From: DATEAV01 sp964575425
GTDB taxonomy: Bacteria; Chloroflexota; Anaerolineae; Anaerolineales; E44-bin32
DNA: 17,746 nucleotides
Assembly: GCA_964575425.1 (NCBI GenBank)
Contig: CAZNRD010000051.1
Location: 1 to 17,746, forward strand
Reading direction: 5' to 3'
Part shown: positions 7,166-14,541 of the stretch, one piece after another
Layout: the number at the start of each line of letters is the position of its first letter
Numbering within the stretch: position 1 is the first letter of the stretch
The notes under the pieces: generated by a model
What the model was told of the DNA's origin: nothing
Databases searched by the model: none
The model's input: only the letters and a program-made list of their open reading frames with translations
Translations under genes and position numbers: made by a program

Positions 7166-7189
7166 CAGGTCCCTGATAGCTCCTGAGAG
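7161..7189 (+). repeat. Three phased direct repeats CCTGANAG before the DUF35 gene
   Basis: CCTGACAG (7161-7168), CCTGATAG (7172-7179) and CCTGAGAG (7182-7189) follow one another at 11- and 10-base spacing, about one helical turn. The first overlaps the stop codon of the degenerate thiolase gene. An exact CCTGATAG also lies upstream of the HMG-CoA reductase gene at 3471. This could be a binding site that regulates the second half of the cluster; that role is inferred. Confidence 0.4.
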
Positions 7190-7260
7190 TCCCCCCCGCC
7201 TAGACTGTGGGCATCCGGCGGCAGGGAGGTTTTACTTATCCCGGCCGGGGAGACTGGGTC

Positions 7261-7662
7261 ATGGAGATTTCTCGTCACTGGAGACTTCGGCAGCAGCGCT
7301 ACGCCCTGGTGGGCGAGGTGTGCCCGCACTGCCAGGTGAAGATTTTCCCCCCGCGCGACATCTGCCCTGACTGCGGGCAGGAGGCGCGGCTGGAGTACGC
7401 GTTCAGCGGGCGCGGCGAAGTCTATTCTTACACGACAGTGATGGATGCTCCGAGCGGACACGAACACAATGCCCCCTATACGGTAGCCCTCATCCGCCTG
7501 GAGGAGGGCCCGATGGTCACGGCGCAGCTCGCCGACCTCGGCGATCAGCCCGTCGAGATCGGCATGCCGGTCGAGATGGTGACGCGCCGGCTGCGGGAAG
7601 ACGGCGAGCGGGGCATGCTGGTCTACGGTTACAAGTTCCGCCCCGTCCTCCAGTCCTCTTGA
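7261..7662 (+). CDS. DUF35 zinc-ribbon/OB-fold protein, thiolase/HMG-CoA synthase partner
   Basis: This is a 133-residue protein of the DUF35 (YlbE-type acyl-CoA-binding OB) family. An N-terminal helix (SRHWRLRQQRY) leads to a rubredoxin-like zinc ribbon with C21, C24, C35 and C38 (CPHC and CPDC), then the OB-fold (about 48-130) with the characteristic GEVYSYTTV strand. In archaea this protein bridges thiolase and HMG-CoA synthase in a shared CoA-binding complex. BbsA plays a similar role with BbsB in bacteria. ATG 7261 is chosen over an in-frame GTG 54 bases upstream, because GGGGAGA lies nine bases before it and the protein then begins as family members do. The 95-base gap from the previous gene holds phased repeats and could carry an internal promoter. 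Confidence 0.9.
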   Translation: MEISRHWRLRQQRYALVGEVCPHCQVKIFPPRDICPDCGQEARLEYAFSGRGEVYSYTTVMDAPSGHEHNAPYTVALIRLEEGPMVTAQLADLGDQPVEIGMPVEMVTRRLREDGERGMLVYGYKFRPVLQSS

Positions 7663-7722
7663 GATCCATGGCATCGATCCCTATGTGCAGGCGGCCGTGC
7701 AGGCCGTCGTCGAGGCGCGGCC

Positions 7723-8880
7723 ATGCGTGAGGTGGCCGTCGTCGGCATCGGCCAGGTGCCTGTCGGAGAGCACTGGGAGCGTTCGCTCGTCGACCTGGGG
7801 GGCGAGGCGACGCGGCTGGCATTGGAGGACGCAGGGCTCGAGCGCGTCGACAGCCTCTACCTGGGGAACATGATGGCGGCCATCGGCGACGCCCCGCAGA
7901 TGAATCTGGCGGCGCAGGTCGCCGACTGGTGCGGGATGCGGGGGATCGAGGCGAGCAAGGTCGAGGCAGCCTGCGCTTCCGGCGGGGCCGCGTTTCGAAC
8001 AGGGGTGCTCGCCGTCGCCTCAGGACTGGTCGAGCGGGTCGTCGTGGTCGGGGCGGAGAAGATGACGCACACGCCAGGGGCTGCCACCACCGCCGCCCTG
8101 GCCACCGCCGCCGACGCTGACTGCGAGGTGGCGCACGGCCCGAGCTTCGTGGCGCTGAACGCCCTCCTCATGCGGCGCTACATGCATGAGTACGGCTGGC
8201 GCCATGAGGACTTCGCCCCATTCTCGGTGAACGCCCACGCCAACGCCGCACGCAACCCGTACGCACGCCTGCGGCAGCCGATCAGTGAAGACGACTACCG
8301 GCGCGCCCGCATGATCTGCGACCCGATCAACCTGCTCGACTCGTCTCCCATCGGCGACGGCGCGGCGGCCGTCGTGCTGATGCTTGCCGCCTCAGCGCCC
8401 AACCGCGGCAGGCGGCCCATCCTCGTGGTCGGCTCCGGGTTGTCCACAGATACGATGGCCGTCCACGACCGCAAGACGCCGCTGTGGCTGTCGGCAGCGG
8501 AGCGTTCCGCCCGCCAGGCGTACGAGCAAGCTGGCCTCGGCCCGGAGGAGATCGACTTCTTCGAACTCCACGACGCGTTCAGCATCATGGCCGCTCTCTC
8601 GCTCGAGGCCAGCGGCTTCGCGGAGCCCGGGCAAGGCCCGCGGCTGGCGCTTGACGGCGCGATCTTCCCCGACGGCCGCCTGCCAGTTGCCACCCACGGC
8701 GGGCTCAAGGCGCGCGGCCATCCCGTGGGAGCGAGCGGGGTCTATCAGATCGTTGAGGTCGTCCGTCAGCTGCGCGGCGAAGCCGGCGCCAACCAGGTCG
8801 ACGCCCCGCGCGTCGGCATGGCGCAGAGCGTCGGCGGCTCGGGAGCCACGATCGTCACCCACATCCTGCGCGCGGCGTGA
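7723..8880 (+). CDS. Thiolase (acetyl-CoA acetyltransferase), archaeal/SCP2 type
   Basis: This 385-residue thiolase should make acetoacetyl-CoA from two acetyl-CoA for the HMG-CoA synthase in the same cluster. The nucleophile is C84 in VEAACASGG, and the two catalytic His are H283 (ELHDAF) and H333 (ARGHPVGASG). At the late CxG-type position it has Ser (S369, AQSVGGSG), whereas the degenerate paralogue has Cys there. ATG follows a GAGG at about seven bases, 60 bases after the DUF35 stop. The close DUF35 neighbour and sequence type suggest a complex of thiolase, DUF35 and HMG-CoA synthase. A role with other acyl-CoAs cannot be excluded from sequence alone. Confidence 0.92.
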   Translation: MREVAVVGIGQVPVGEHWERSLVDLGGEATRLALEDAGLERVDSLYLGNMMAAIGDAPQMNLAAQVADWCGMRGIEASKVEAACASGGAAFRTGVLAVASGLVERVVVVGAEKMTHTPGAATTAALATAADADCEVAHGPSFVALNALLMRRYMHEYGWRHEDFAPFSVNAHANAARNPYARLRQPISEDDYRRARMICDPINLLDSSPIGDGAAAVVLMLAASAPNRGRRPILVVGSGLSTDTMAVHDRKTPLWLSAAERSARQAYEQAGLGPEEIDFFELHDAFSIMAALSLEASGFAEPGQGPRLALDGAIFPDGRLPVATHGGLKARGHPVGASGVYQIVEVVRQLRGEAGANQVDAPRVGMAQSVGGSGATIVTHILRAA

Positions 8881-8882
8881 GC

Positions 8883-8912
8883 CTGCGGCCGCAGCCGCGC
8901 GGGTCGCCCGCG
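8883..8912 (+). terminator. Possible terminator of the mevalonate cluster
   Basis: Two adjacent GC-rich palindromes follow the thiolase stop: CTGCGGCCGCAG (8883-8894) and CGCGGG-TCG-CCCGCG (8898-8912). Only AAAT follows, with no T tract, so intrinsic termination is uncertain. Confidence 0.3.
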
Positions 8913-8962
8913 AAATCCCTCGGCCCCGGCACGCCTCTTGCATACCCTCCAGCCATGGCCGC

Positions 8963-8991
8963 TTGACCGCCCCAAACGCCTGTGCTACCAT
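8963..8991 (+). promoter_or_regulatory. Promoter of the LysM lipoprotein gene
   Basis: -35 TTGACC (8963-8968), a 17-base spacer, and -10 TACCAT (8986-8991) preceded by TG one base earlier (TGCTACCAT). The expected start of transcription gives a leader of about 50 bases before ATG 9049. Confidence 0.6.
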
Positions 8992-9048
8992 CCGTCTGCA
9001 ATGGCCGCCGAAGGCTGCCTTGCGGCGCCCGAAGCCAAGGAGGAGTCC

Positions 9049-9708
9049 ATGCAACCGATGCGCCTGCGGTATCTCTCGATTGCTGGCCTGCTGCTGTCAG
9101 TGATCGCCCTGGGCGCTTGCACGCGCTCGGCCTCAACCCCGCCGCCCTCCCCGGCGGTTACCGACGGCACGCCGTCGACTCAGAACTGGCAGCAGCAGAC
9201 AATGGAGGCCGTCCGCTCCGCTTTGCTGACCCAGACCGCGCAGGCCCTGACCGGCGGCGCGGAAGCCTCTCCCCCGGCCGAGGGGACCCCCGGAGGCGCC
9301 GTCACAACGCCCGAACCAACCTCCTCCACGCCGATCGTGATCGCCACGCCCATGCCCACCCCAACGCCGGGTCGCCCCGCCAGCTACACACTCCGCGAGG
9401 GCGAGTTCCCGTACTGCCTGGCTCGCCGCTTCAACGTCGATCCCGGCGAACTGCTGGCCATCAACGGCCTGGCCCCGGGCCAGGCAACCTATCCGGGACA
9501 GGTGCTCCGCATCCCGCAGACCGGGAATCCATTCCCGGCGGCGCGTGCGCTCCGCTCCCATCCCGCGACGTACACCGTGCAGTCCGGCGACACCATCTAC
9601 TCCGTCGCCTGCCTGTTCGGCGATGTCGACCCGATGGCCATCGTCGCCGCCAATCAGCTCACAGAACCGTACACGCTCATGCCGGGTACGGTCATCAACA
9701 TCCCGTGA
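9049..9708 (+). CDS. Lipoprotein with two LysM domains
   Basis: This 219-residue secreted lipoprotein has a basic start and a hydrophobic segment ending in the lipobox LGAC, which gives lipidated C24. Then comes a Thr/Pro/Ser-rich linker to about residue 105, and two LysM domains: one starting YTLREGEFPYCLARRF and one starting YTVQSGDTIYSVACLF at the C-terminus. LysM domains bind N-acetylglucosamine chains such as peptidoglycan, so the protein probably sits outside the membrane and contacts the wall or glycan. No catalytic domain is present. The ATG at 9049 is chosen over a longer frame because AAGGAGG lies five bases before it and it begins a proper signal peptide. It has its own promoter and terminator, so it is likely a single-gene unit. 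Confidence 0.9.
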   Translation: MQPMRLRYLSIAGLLLSVIALGACTRSASTPPPSPAVTDGTPSTQNWQQQTMEAVRSALLTQTAQALTGGAEASPPAEGTPGGAVTTPEPTSSTPIVIATPMPTPTPGRPASYTLREGEFPYCLARRFNVDPGELLAINGLAPGQATYPGQVLRIPQTGNPFPAARALRSHPATYTVQSGDTIYSVACLFGDVDPMAIVAANQLTEPYTLMPGTVINIP

Positions 9709-9725
9709 GGCCCTGCCCGATCCGG

Positions 9726-9758
9726 GCGGCCTCGGCCTTGCCGGGGCCGCTCGCCTTT
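9726..9758 (+). terminator. Hairpin terminator after the LysM lipoprotein gene
   Basis: A 10-bp stem with one G-T pair (9726-9735 with 9741-9750, five-base loop) is followed by TCGCCTTT. It starts 18 bases after the lipoprotein stop. Confidence 0.55.
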
Positions 9759-9879
9759 AACCAGGCCATGCATGACCGGAGACCCCGGCAGGGGACCGGT
9801 GATCACCCCCTCCCCTCTGGCGCAAGTCCCTCGCCCGCACAGAATCGTGGTGAAAAGGCGTTCCGCGAAGGGAGATATC

Positions 9880-10413
9880 ATGAACTGGGAAGTGCTACAG
9901 TCCGAATCCGTGTTTGAGGGACGCGCTTTCTCCGTCCGGCGCGATATCGTGCGCACCGAGAGCGGCCGCACGGTGGCGCTCGAGATCGTCGAGCACGTGC
10001 CCTCCGTCGCGCTCGTGCCACTCGACACGCAGTCCCAGGTCTGGTTCGTCAGCCAGTATCGCCATGCAACGGGCGAGCACCTGCTGGAACTACCTGCCGG
10101 AACGCTCAATGCCGGGGAGGAACCGGAATCGTGCGCCCGCCGGGAATGCCGCGAAGAAACAGGCATGGCCCCTGGCCGCCTCCTGCTGCTCGGGTCCTGC
10201 TACCTGGCCCCCGGCTACTCGACCGAGTTCATGCACTTCTACCTTGCCCAGGACCTTTCCCCGGCCCCCCTCGCCCCGGACGAAGACGAGGCGATCAGCG
10301 TCGAACGGATCCCAATCGACCGCGCAATGGATATGGCGAGCAGCGGCGCGCTGCGCGATGCCAAGTCCATCGTGGGCCTGCACCTCGCATGGCACTGGCT
10401 GCAGGCAGCCTGA
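9880..10413 (+). CDS. NUDIX hydrolase, ADP-ribose pyrophosphatase type
   Basis: This 177-residue NUDIX hydrolase has a perfect Nudix box at 74-96 (G-x5-E-x7-RECREETGM), which binds the metal and holds the catalytic Glu residues. The N-terminal beta region (about 1-45), LVPLDTQSQVWFVSQYRH, and the LPAG before the box are typical of ADP-ribose pyrophosphatase (NudF/ADPRase), which splits ADP-ribose to AMP and ribose-5-phosphate. Substrate cannot be fixed from sequence, and related sugar-nucleotide hydrolases look alike. ATG 9880 is chosen because AAGGGAG lies five bases before it; a longer frame upstream overlaps the leader. Between the preceding terminator and this gene lies the perfect palindrome GGTGATCACC (9798-9807), a possible operator. 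No clear promoter is seen. Confidence 0.93.
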   Translation: MNWEVLQSESVFEGRAFSVRRDIVRTESGRTVALEIVEHVPSVALVPLDTQSQVWFVSQYRHATGEHLLELPAGTLNAGEEPESCARRECREETGMAPGRLLLLGSCYLAPGYSTEFMHFYLAQDLSPAPLAPDEDEAISVERIPIDRAMDMASSGALRDAKSIVGLHLAWHWLQAA

Positions 10414-10438
10414 CCCGTCGACCGCGCAACAGGCGCGG

Positions 10439-10444
10439 TATACT
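10439..10444 (+). promoter_or_regulatory. -10 box just before a start codon, probable leaderless transcript
   Basis: TATACT ends six bases before ATG 10451, so transcription would start at or next to the start codon. No ribosome binding site is visible. The -35 is weak (TCGACC-like at short spacing). Confidence 0.45.
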
Positions 10445-10450
10445 CGCTGC

Positions 10451-11086
10451 ATGTCCCGGCTGCGCTGGATCGTTGTGCTCCTCTGGATCGCGGCCTCGCT
10501 GGCCACGTTCGCCTGGAGCCTGGTGCCAGCCGGAACAGAAACCCGTCGAATCACTCTCGAGCCGGTGGACCTCACACAGGCCGTCCCAGCCCTCGGGGCA
10601 GGGACCGCATCCGACCCCCCCTCTTCGCAGCCCATGTGGACACCGCCCTTGACCGTGGAGGATTCGCTCCCTTCCCGTCTGCGGCTGGGCGCGGACGAGC
10701 ACGTGCGACTCAGTTTGGCGGCGGTCGAGGGCGTGGACGATCGCTTGCGCCTCATGGCAGCCGCCCACCTGCGCGCAGTGGGAGCGGACGTTGAACCCGC
10801 GGCCGAGGTCTCGCTGCCGCTGGCGGGCACCGTTCCGGTTCACTTCGGCTGGACCGTCACCGCCCGTGAGGCGGGATTGACGTGGTTCTCGCTCTCGCTT
10901 CGCCTGCGAGGCGTCACCGCCACTGGAGCACCCATCGGAGAACGCTTGGTGTGGGCGCGCAGCCAGGCCCTGCCCGCACGGGGCTGGCTCAGGCTGCCGG
11001 CCCCACTCGCGCGCTGGGGAGGCTTGATTTCGGCACTGATAGGAATGTCGGCCGCCTGCTGGATGGCTCGGGAGGGGAGGTCCTGA
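10451..11086 (+). CDS. Two-helix membrane protein of unknown function
   Basis: I do not recognise the family. The 211-residue protein has a basic N-terminus (MSRLR), a membrane helix at about 6-25, a soluble middle of about 160 residues rich in beta-prone segments (for example EVSLPLAGTVPVHFGW and LTWFSLSLRLRG), and a second helix at about 187-205 followed by a short basic tail. With both ends in the cytoplasm by the positive-inside rule, the middle would lie outside the membrane and may form a beta sandwich; this is inference. No catalytic motif is seen. The ATG is preceded by a -10 box rather than a ribosome binding site. Its stop overlaps the next start (TGATG), which ties it to the hydrolase gene. 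Confidence 0.7.
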   Translation: MSRLRWIVVLLWIAASLATFAWSLVPAGTETRRITLEPVDLTQAVPALGAGTASDPPSSQPMWTPPLTVEDSLPSRLRLGADEHVRLSLAAVEGVDDRLRLMAAAHLRAVGADVEPAAEVSLPLAGTVPVHFGWTVTAREAGLTWFSLSLRLRGVTATGAPIGERLVWARSQALPARGWLRLPAPLARWGGLISALIGMSAACWMAREGRS

Positions 11087-11748
11087 TGGAGCAGCACGCG
11101 GGCCAGGAAGTGTTGACGGTCGTGTCGTTCGTCCTCGGTCCCGTGGAGACCAACTCCTACCTGGTGGCCGATGCAAGCCAGGGCACGGCGGTGGCCATCG
11201 ATCCGGCATGGGACGGCCAGGTCATCGTGGACGAGGCGCGCCGCCGCGGCTGGAGCATCACGTCCATCTGGCTGACCCACGCGCACTTCGACCACTTCGG
11301 CGGCGCAGCCCTGTTGGCCAGGGCCACCAACGCTCCCATCGCCCTCCATCCGGACGACCTACCCCTTTGGCGCTTCAGCGGCGGCGCGGCCCTCTTCGGC
11401 TTGCCCCACTTCGATCCCGGCCCTGAGCCAACGATGTCGCTCGCCCATGGGATGCGCCTGTCCATTGGCGCACACGAGATCGAAGTGCGCCACACGCCCG
11501 GCCACTCACCCGGCCATGTCGTCTTCGTCGCCCCGGCATCCAGCCTCGTCTTCTGCGGCGACCTCATCTTCTACAGCGGCGTCGGTCGGACCGACCTGCC
11601 GGGCGGCAGCTGGGAGACCCTCCTCCACAGCATCAAGACCCACGTTCTCACCCTGCCCGATGAAACCCGGCTGCTCTCGGGCCACGGTCCTGAGACGACC
11701 GTGGGCCGTGAGCGCAGCGGCAATCCCTTCCTGACAGGCGACTGGTAG
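11086..11748 (+). CDS. Metallo-beta-lactamase-fold hydrolase, glyoxalase II-like
   Basis: This 220-residue protein has the MBL fold. The metal site is THAHFDH (H65, H67, D69, H70), HTPGHSPGH (H140), CGD (D159) and LSGHGP (H200). The set and length match the YcbL/hydroxyacylglutathione hydrolase-like group, which hydrolyses thioesters such as S-lactoylglutathione. There is no extended C-terminal substrate-binding domain of classical glyoxalase II, so the substrate is open. ATG 11086 is chosen over a longer frame because GGGAGGGGAGG stands before it and it overlaps the upstream stop codon. The downstream gene is convergent, with 14 bases between the stops and no obvious terminator. Confidence 0.93.
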   Translation: MEQHAGQEVLTVVSFVLGPVETNSYLVADASQGTAVAIDPAWDGQVIVDEARRRGWSITSIWLTHAHFDHFGGAALLARATNAPIALHPDDLPLWRFSGGAALFGLPHFDPGPEPTMSLAHGMRLSIGAHEIEVRHTPGHSPGHVVFVAPASSLVFCGDLIFYSGVGRTDLPGGSWETLLHSIKTHVLTLPDETRLLSGHGPETTVGRERSGNPFLTGDW

Positions 11749-11762
11749 TCCCAGGATGCGGG

Positions 11763-12557
11763 TCAGGGGCTGAGGGGAGGGTTGGCCTGGAGCCAGGCCA
11801 GCCAGTCGCGCACGGCGCCGACTGGCCCCTCGGGCGCCGTGGCGATGATGGTGAATGAAAGCGGGTAAGAGGCGCCGCCGCCCACAGGCGCGCCGGGTTC
11901 CGCCCCCTCAACCCGCACCACTCTCAGGCTGCCGGCCATCTGGGACAATGGGAGATAGCCTATTGTGCCTCGATCGCTCTGCACGAGTTCGATGACAGCA
12001 CCGGGCGAGGGGGCGACCAGGGCTCCTGGCCAGACCCTGGCATCTCTCAGAACGACGCTGTCGAAGCGCTCACGCAGCGCGTCGCCCTGGGGGAGCACGA
12101 TGGGCTGCACGGCCACCGCCTCGCCGCCGACGGCCGACCAGTCAGCGGCCCGGCCGGTGAACAGGTCTGTGAGCGCCTCGAGGCTCAAACCCCGCACCGG
12201 GTTCGATGGGTGCAGCACGACCACGAGGCTTTCGCGCCCCAGAGGCGTGGCGAACCACCCCGGCGGCGGCTCCAGCGCTGTGATGGCGACCACTGCCTCC
12301 CGCTGAGCCACAACATCGAATGCCACGTCATCGGACATCGGGACGAGGTCAAAGTCCGGCACCCCGACCGCCTCGCGGTACGCGGTGACCCACGGGGCCA
12401 CGGTCGCCTCCAGCGAAGGCGAGACGACGACCTGCGGGACGGGCGGCGGGAGGGTCGGCTCCGGTGCCGGCGAGCAGCCCACTAGCAGCGCGATGCTTGC
12501 CGCCATACCCATCAGCCAGCCCAGTTGCACGAGTCGCAAGGACGGAATTCGAGTCAT
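11763..12557 (-). CDS. PstS-like substrate-binding lipoprotein
   Basis: This 264-residue secreted lipoprotein has a signal peptide ending in the lipobox LVGC with lipidated C28, then a Pro-rich spacer. The rest resembles periplasmic phosphate-binding PstS-like proteins: a LSLEALTDLFTGRAADWSAVGG segment in two lobes around 130-150, and a YPLSFTIIATAP segment near the C-terminus. The SGT(T) phosphate loop that normally follows is replaced by LPQGDALRERFD, so the ligand may differ. No PstC, PstA or PstB gene lies nearby. ATG 12557 overlaps the uppP stop (ATGA), so it is translated as the last gene of the permease-tgt-uppP unit. Confidence 0.8.
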   Translation of the reverse strand: MTRIPSLRLVQLGWLMGMAASIALLVGCSPAPEPTLPPPVPQVVVSPSLEATVAPWVTAYREAVGVPDFDLVPMSDDVAFDVVAQREAVVAITALEPPPGWFATPLGRESLVVVLHPSNPVRGLSLEALTDLFTGRAADWSAVGGEAVAVQPIVLPQGDALRERFDSVVLRDARVWPGALVAPSPGAVIELVQSDRGTIGYLPLSQMAGSLRVVRVEGAEPGAPVGGGASYPLSFTIIATAPEGPVGAVRDWLAWLQANPPLSP

Positions 12558-13399
12558 GGGAGCCAGGCCGAAGGTCCCTGGCGAACCAGGCTGAGCAGGA
12601 GAGTGCCCAGGCCGAGCAGGGCGCAGTAGATGGCGAAGGGGGTGAGCGGGCGGCGAGCCAGGAAGCGGAGGAGCCAGCGGATGGCGAGGTACCCGCTGAC
12701 TGCCGCGGTCAGGAAGCCGACGAAAAGCGGAGACGCCCACGCCCTGGCTGCTGGCAGGGAGGCAAAGTCGGCGCTGGCCACCAGACCGGCGCCGATCATC
12801 ACTGGCACAGCCATCCAGAAGGCGAAGCGGGCCGCGTCCGGTCGGCGCAGTCCGCGCATTCGGCCAGCGGCGATGGTCGCGCCTGAGCGCGAGATTCCCG
12901 GAAAGAGTGACAGGGCCTGTGCCAGGCCAATCCAAAGAGCATCGCGCAGCGTGAGGGAGGCGAGGGAATTCCCGTTCCTCTCGCCGCGCTCCGCGAGGAA
13001 AAGCATCGCAGCCGTCACCAGAAGGAATGCACCGACAAGAGGGGGCTGGCTGAACGTCGCCTCAACCCAATCCTTGGCCAACACCCCAGCCAACGCGGCC
13101 GGCACCGTCGCCAGGAGCACCAGCCATGCCAGCCTGGCGTCGGGATCGCTCCAGGGCCTTCCTCCCAGGAGGCCATTTGCCGCCGCCAGCAGCAAGCGCC
13201 ACAAATCGCGCGCGAAGTAGATCACCACGGCCATCAAAGTGCCCAACTGCACCAGGACATCGAAGACGAAGGCCGCCTGGGCCTCGAACTGCCAGCCCAA
13301 CAACCAGGGCACAAGCACCAGGTGTGCCGAAGAGGAGATTGGCAGGAATTCCGTGGCGCCTTGAACCACGCCCAGGACGAGGGCTTGCAGCAGGCTCAC
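12554..13399 (-). CDS. uppP: Undecaprenyl-diphosphatase
   Basis: UppP (BacA) dephosphorylates undecaprenyl diphosphate to the carrier lipid used in cell-wall and glycan synthesis; loss or overproduction changes bacitracin sensitivity. The 281-residue polytopic protein has the first signature QGATEFLPISSSAHL at 13-27 with E17 and H26, and the second FPGISRSGAT at 166-175 with R171. Seven or eight hydrophobic helices are seen, as usual. The start is GTG, overlapping the tgt stop (GTGA), and the gene's stop overlaps the start of the next gene (ATGA). In this context the carrier lipid links it to the isoprenoid theme of the window, though not by operon. Confidence 0.96.
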   Translation of the reverse strand: MSLLQALVLGVVQGATEFLPISSSAHLVLVPWLLGWQFEAQAAFVFDVLVQLGTLMAVVIYFARDLWRLLLAAANGLLGGRPWSDPDARLAWLVLLATVPAALAGVLAKDWVEATFSQPPLVGAFLLVTAAMLFLAERGERNGNSLASLTLRDALWIGLAQALSLFPGISRSGATIAAGRMRGLRRPDAARFAFWMAVPVMIGAGLVASADFASLPAARAWASPLFVGFLTAAVSGYLAIRWLLRFLARRPLTPFAIYCALLGLGTLLLSLVRQGPSAWLP

Positions 13400-14541
13400 G
13401 AGGTCATCTCTCGGTCTTCGTCTGCAAGGCGGTGCCTCCGGTACGCGGCGCGGAAGGCATGCGCGAAGGCCTCCAGCGTACCTTCGAGGATCGCCTGGCG
13501 CAGATCGCTTGCTAGACGGATGAGGGTGGTGAGGTTGTGGATGGAGAGCAGGGTGGCAGCGAGCATCTCACTGGCCGTGCACAAATGACGCAGGTAGCTG
13601 CGGGTGAAGGTGCGGCAGGTGTAGCAGGCGCAGTCGGGGTCGAGTGGGCGGGGATCGGCAGCGTAGGCGCGGGCGCGCAGGTTCATCCGCCCCATGCGTG
13701 TGAGCGCGGCGTGGTTGCGCGCCATGCGCGTCGGCAGGACGCAGTCGAAGAGGTCGATGCCTCGCAGCACGGCTTCGACCAGGTCCTCCGGAGATCCAAC
13801 GCCCATCAGGTAGCGTGGGCGATCGAGCGGGAGGACATCCGCCAGCAGGTCGAGGGCGGCAAGCGTCTGCTCCTTGGGTTCGCCCACCGAGAGGCCGCCG
13901 ATGGCGATGCCTGGGAACCCCAGGGAGGCGATGAAGCGCGCCGACTGCTCGCGCAGGTCGGGGAAGATGCCGCCCTGGACGATGCCGAACAGAGGCTGAT
14001 CGGCACGAGTCTTTGCCTGCAGGCAGCGTTCGGCCCAGGCGTGCGTGCGGCGCAGGGCCCGCTCGCATGCGGCGCGGTCGAGGGACGGAGGGCATTCGTC
14101 GAAGGCCATGATGACGTCGGCGCCCAGCGCCTCCTGGACGGCGATCGATTTCTCGGGCGTGAAGCGGTGCAGGGAACCGTCGAGGTGAGAGCGAAAGGTC
14201 ACGCCCTCGTCGTCCACCTGGCGCACGGCGACCAGCGAGAAGACCTGGAAGCCGCCCGAGTCGGTCAGCAGAGGATGAGGCCAGGCCATGAAGCGGTGCA
14301 GTCCACCAACCGAGGAGATGATGTCCTCGCCAGGGCGCAGGTAAAGATGGTAGGTGTTGGCCAGGATGAGGGTGGCACCAAGCGCCTCGAGCTGGTCGGG
14401 GGTGAGGGCCTTGACCGTGGCCTGCGTGCCAACCGGCGCGAAGAGCGGCGTGGTCAGGCTGCCGTGGGGGGTCTGCAGCAGGCCGGCGCGGGCGCGCCCG
14501 TCGCGCGCCAATACCTCGAAGGAGAACATCGCCGCGCTCAC
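13396..14541 (-). CDS. tgt: Queuine/preQ1 tRNA-guanine ribosyltransferase
   Basis: Tgt exchanges guanine at the wobble position of GUN-anticodon tRNAs for preQ1 (bacteria). The 381-residue protein has D94 (DSGGFQVFSL, general acid/base), FDECP near 147-151, GGLSVGE, and D266 in LFDCVLPTR as the nucleophile. The zinc site is C304, C306, C309 and H335. GTG 14541 is chosen because it overlaps the stop of the permease gene (GTGA), as at the other junctions of this operon; an ATG 12 bases later (14529) is the alternative and matches the usual N-terminus equally well. Neither has a clear ribosome binding site. It is cotranscribed between a permease and uppP, with no other queuosine gene in the window. 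Confidence 0.95.
   Translation of the reverse strand: MSAAMFSFEVLARDGRARAGLLQTPHGSLTTPLFAPVGTQATVKALTPDQLEALGATLILANTYHLYLRPGEDIISSVGGLHRFMAWPHPLLTDSGGFQVFSLVAVRQVDDEGVTFRSHLDGSLHRFTPEKSIAVQEALGADVIMAFDECPPSLDRAACERALRRTHAWAERCLQAKTRADQPLFGIVQGGIFPDLREQSARFIASLGFPGIAIGGLSVGEPKEQTLAALDLLADVLPLDRPRYLMGVGSPEDLVEAVLRGIDLFDCVLPTRMARNHAALTRMGRMNLRARAYAADPRPLDPDCACYTCRTFTRSYLRHLCTASEMLAATLLSIHNLTTLIRLASDLRQAILEGTLEAFAHAFRAAYRRHRLADEDREMTS

Noticed and set aside
7663..7722. Open frame between the DUF35 and thiolase genes that reads HGIDPYVQAAVQAVVEARP
   Set aside because: It looks protein-like but has no own start or ribosome binding site, and it is out of frame with both neighbours. In GC-rich DNA such frames are common.
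8938..9048. Longer start for the LysM lipoprotein
   Set aside because: The extension precedes a good promoter and ribosome binding site, and it would bury the signal peptide.
11783..11800. Palindrome TGGCCTGG-AG-CCAGGCCA as a terminator for the MBL hydrolase gene
   Set aside because: It lies inside the 3' end of the convergent lipoprotein gene and has no T tract on either strand.
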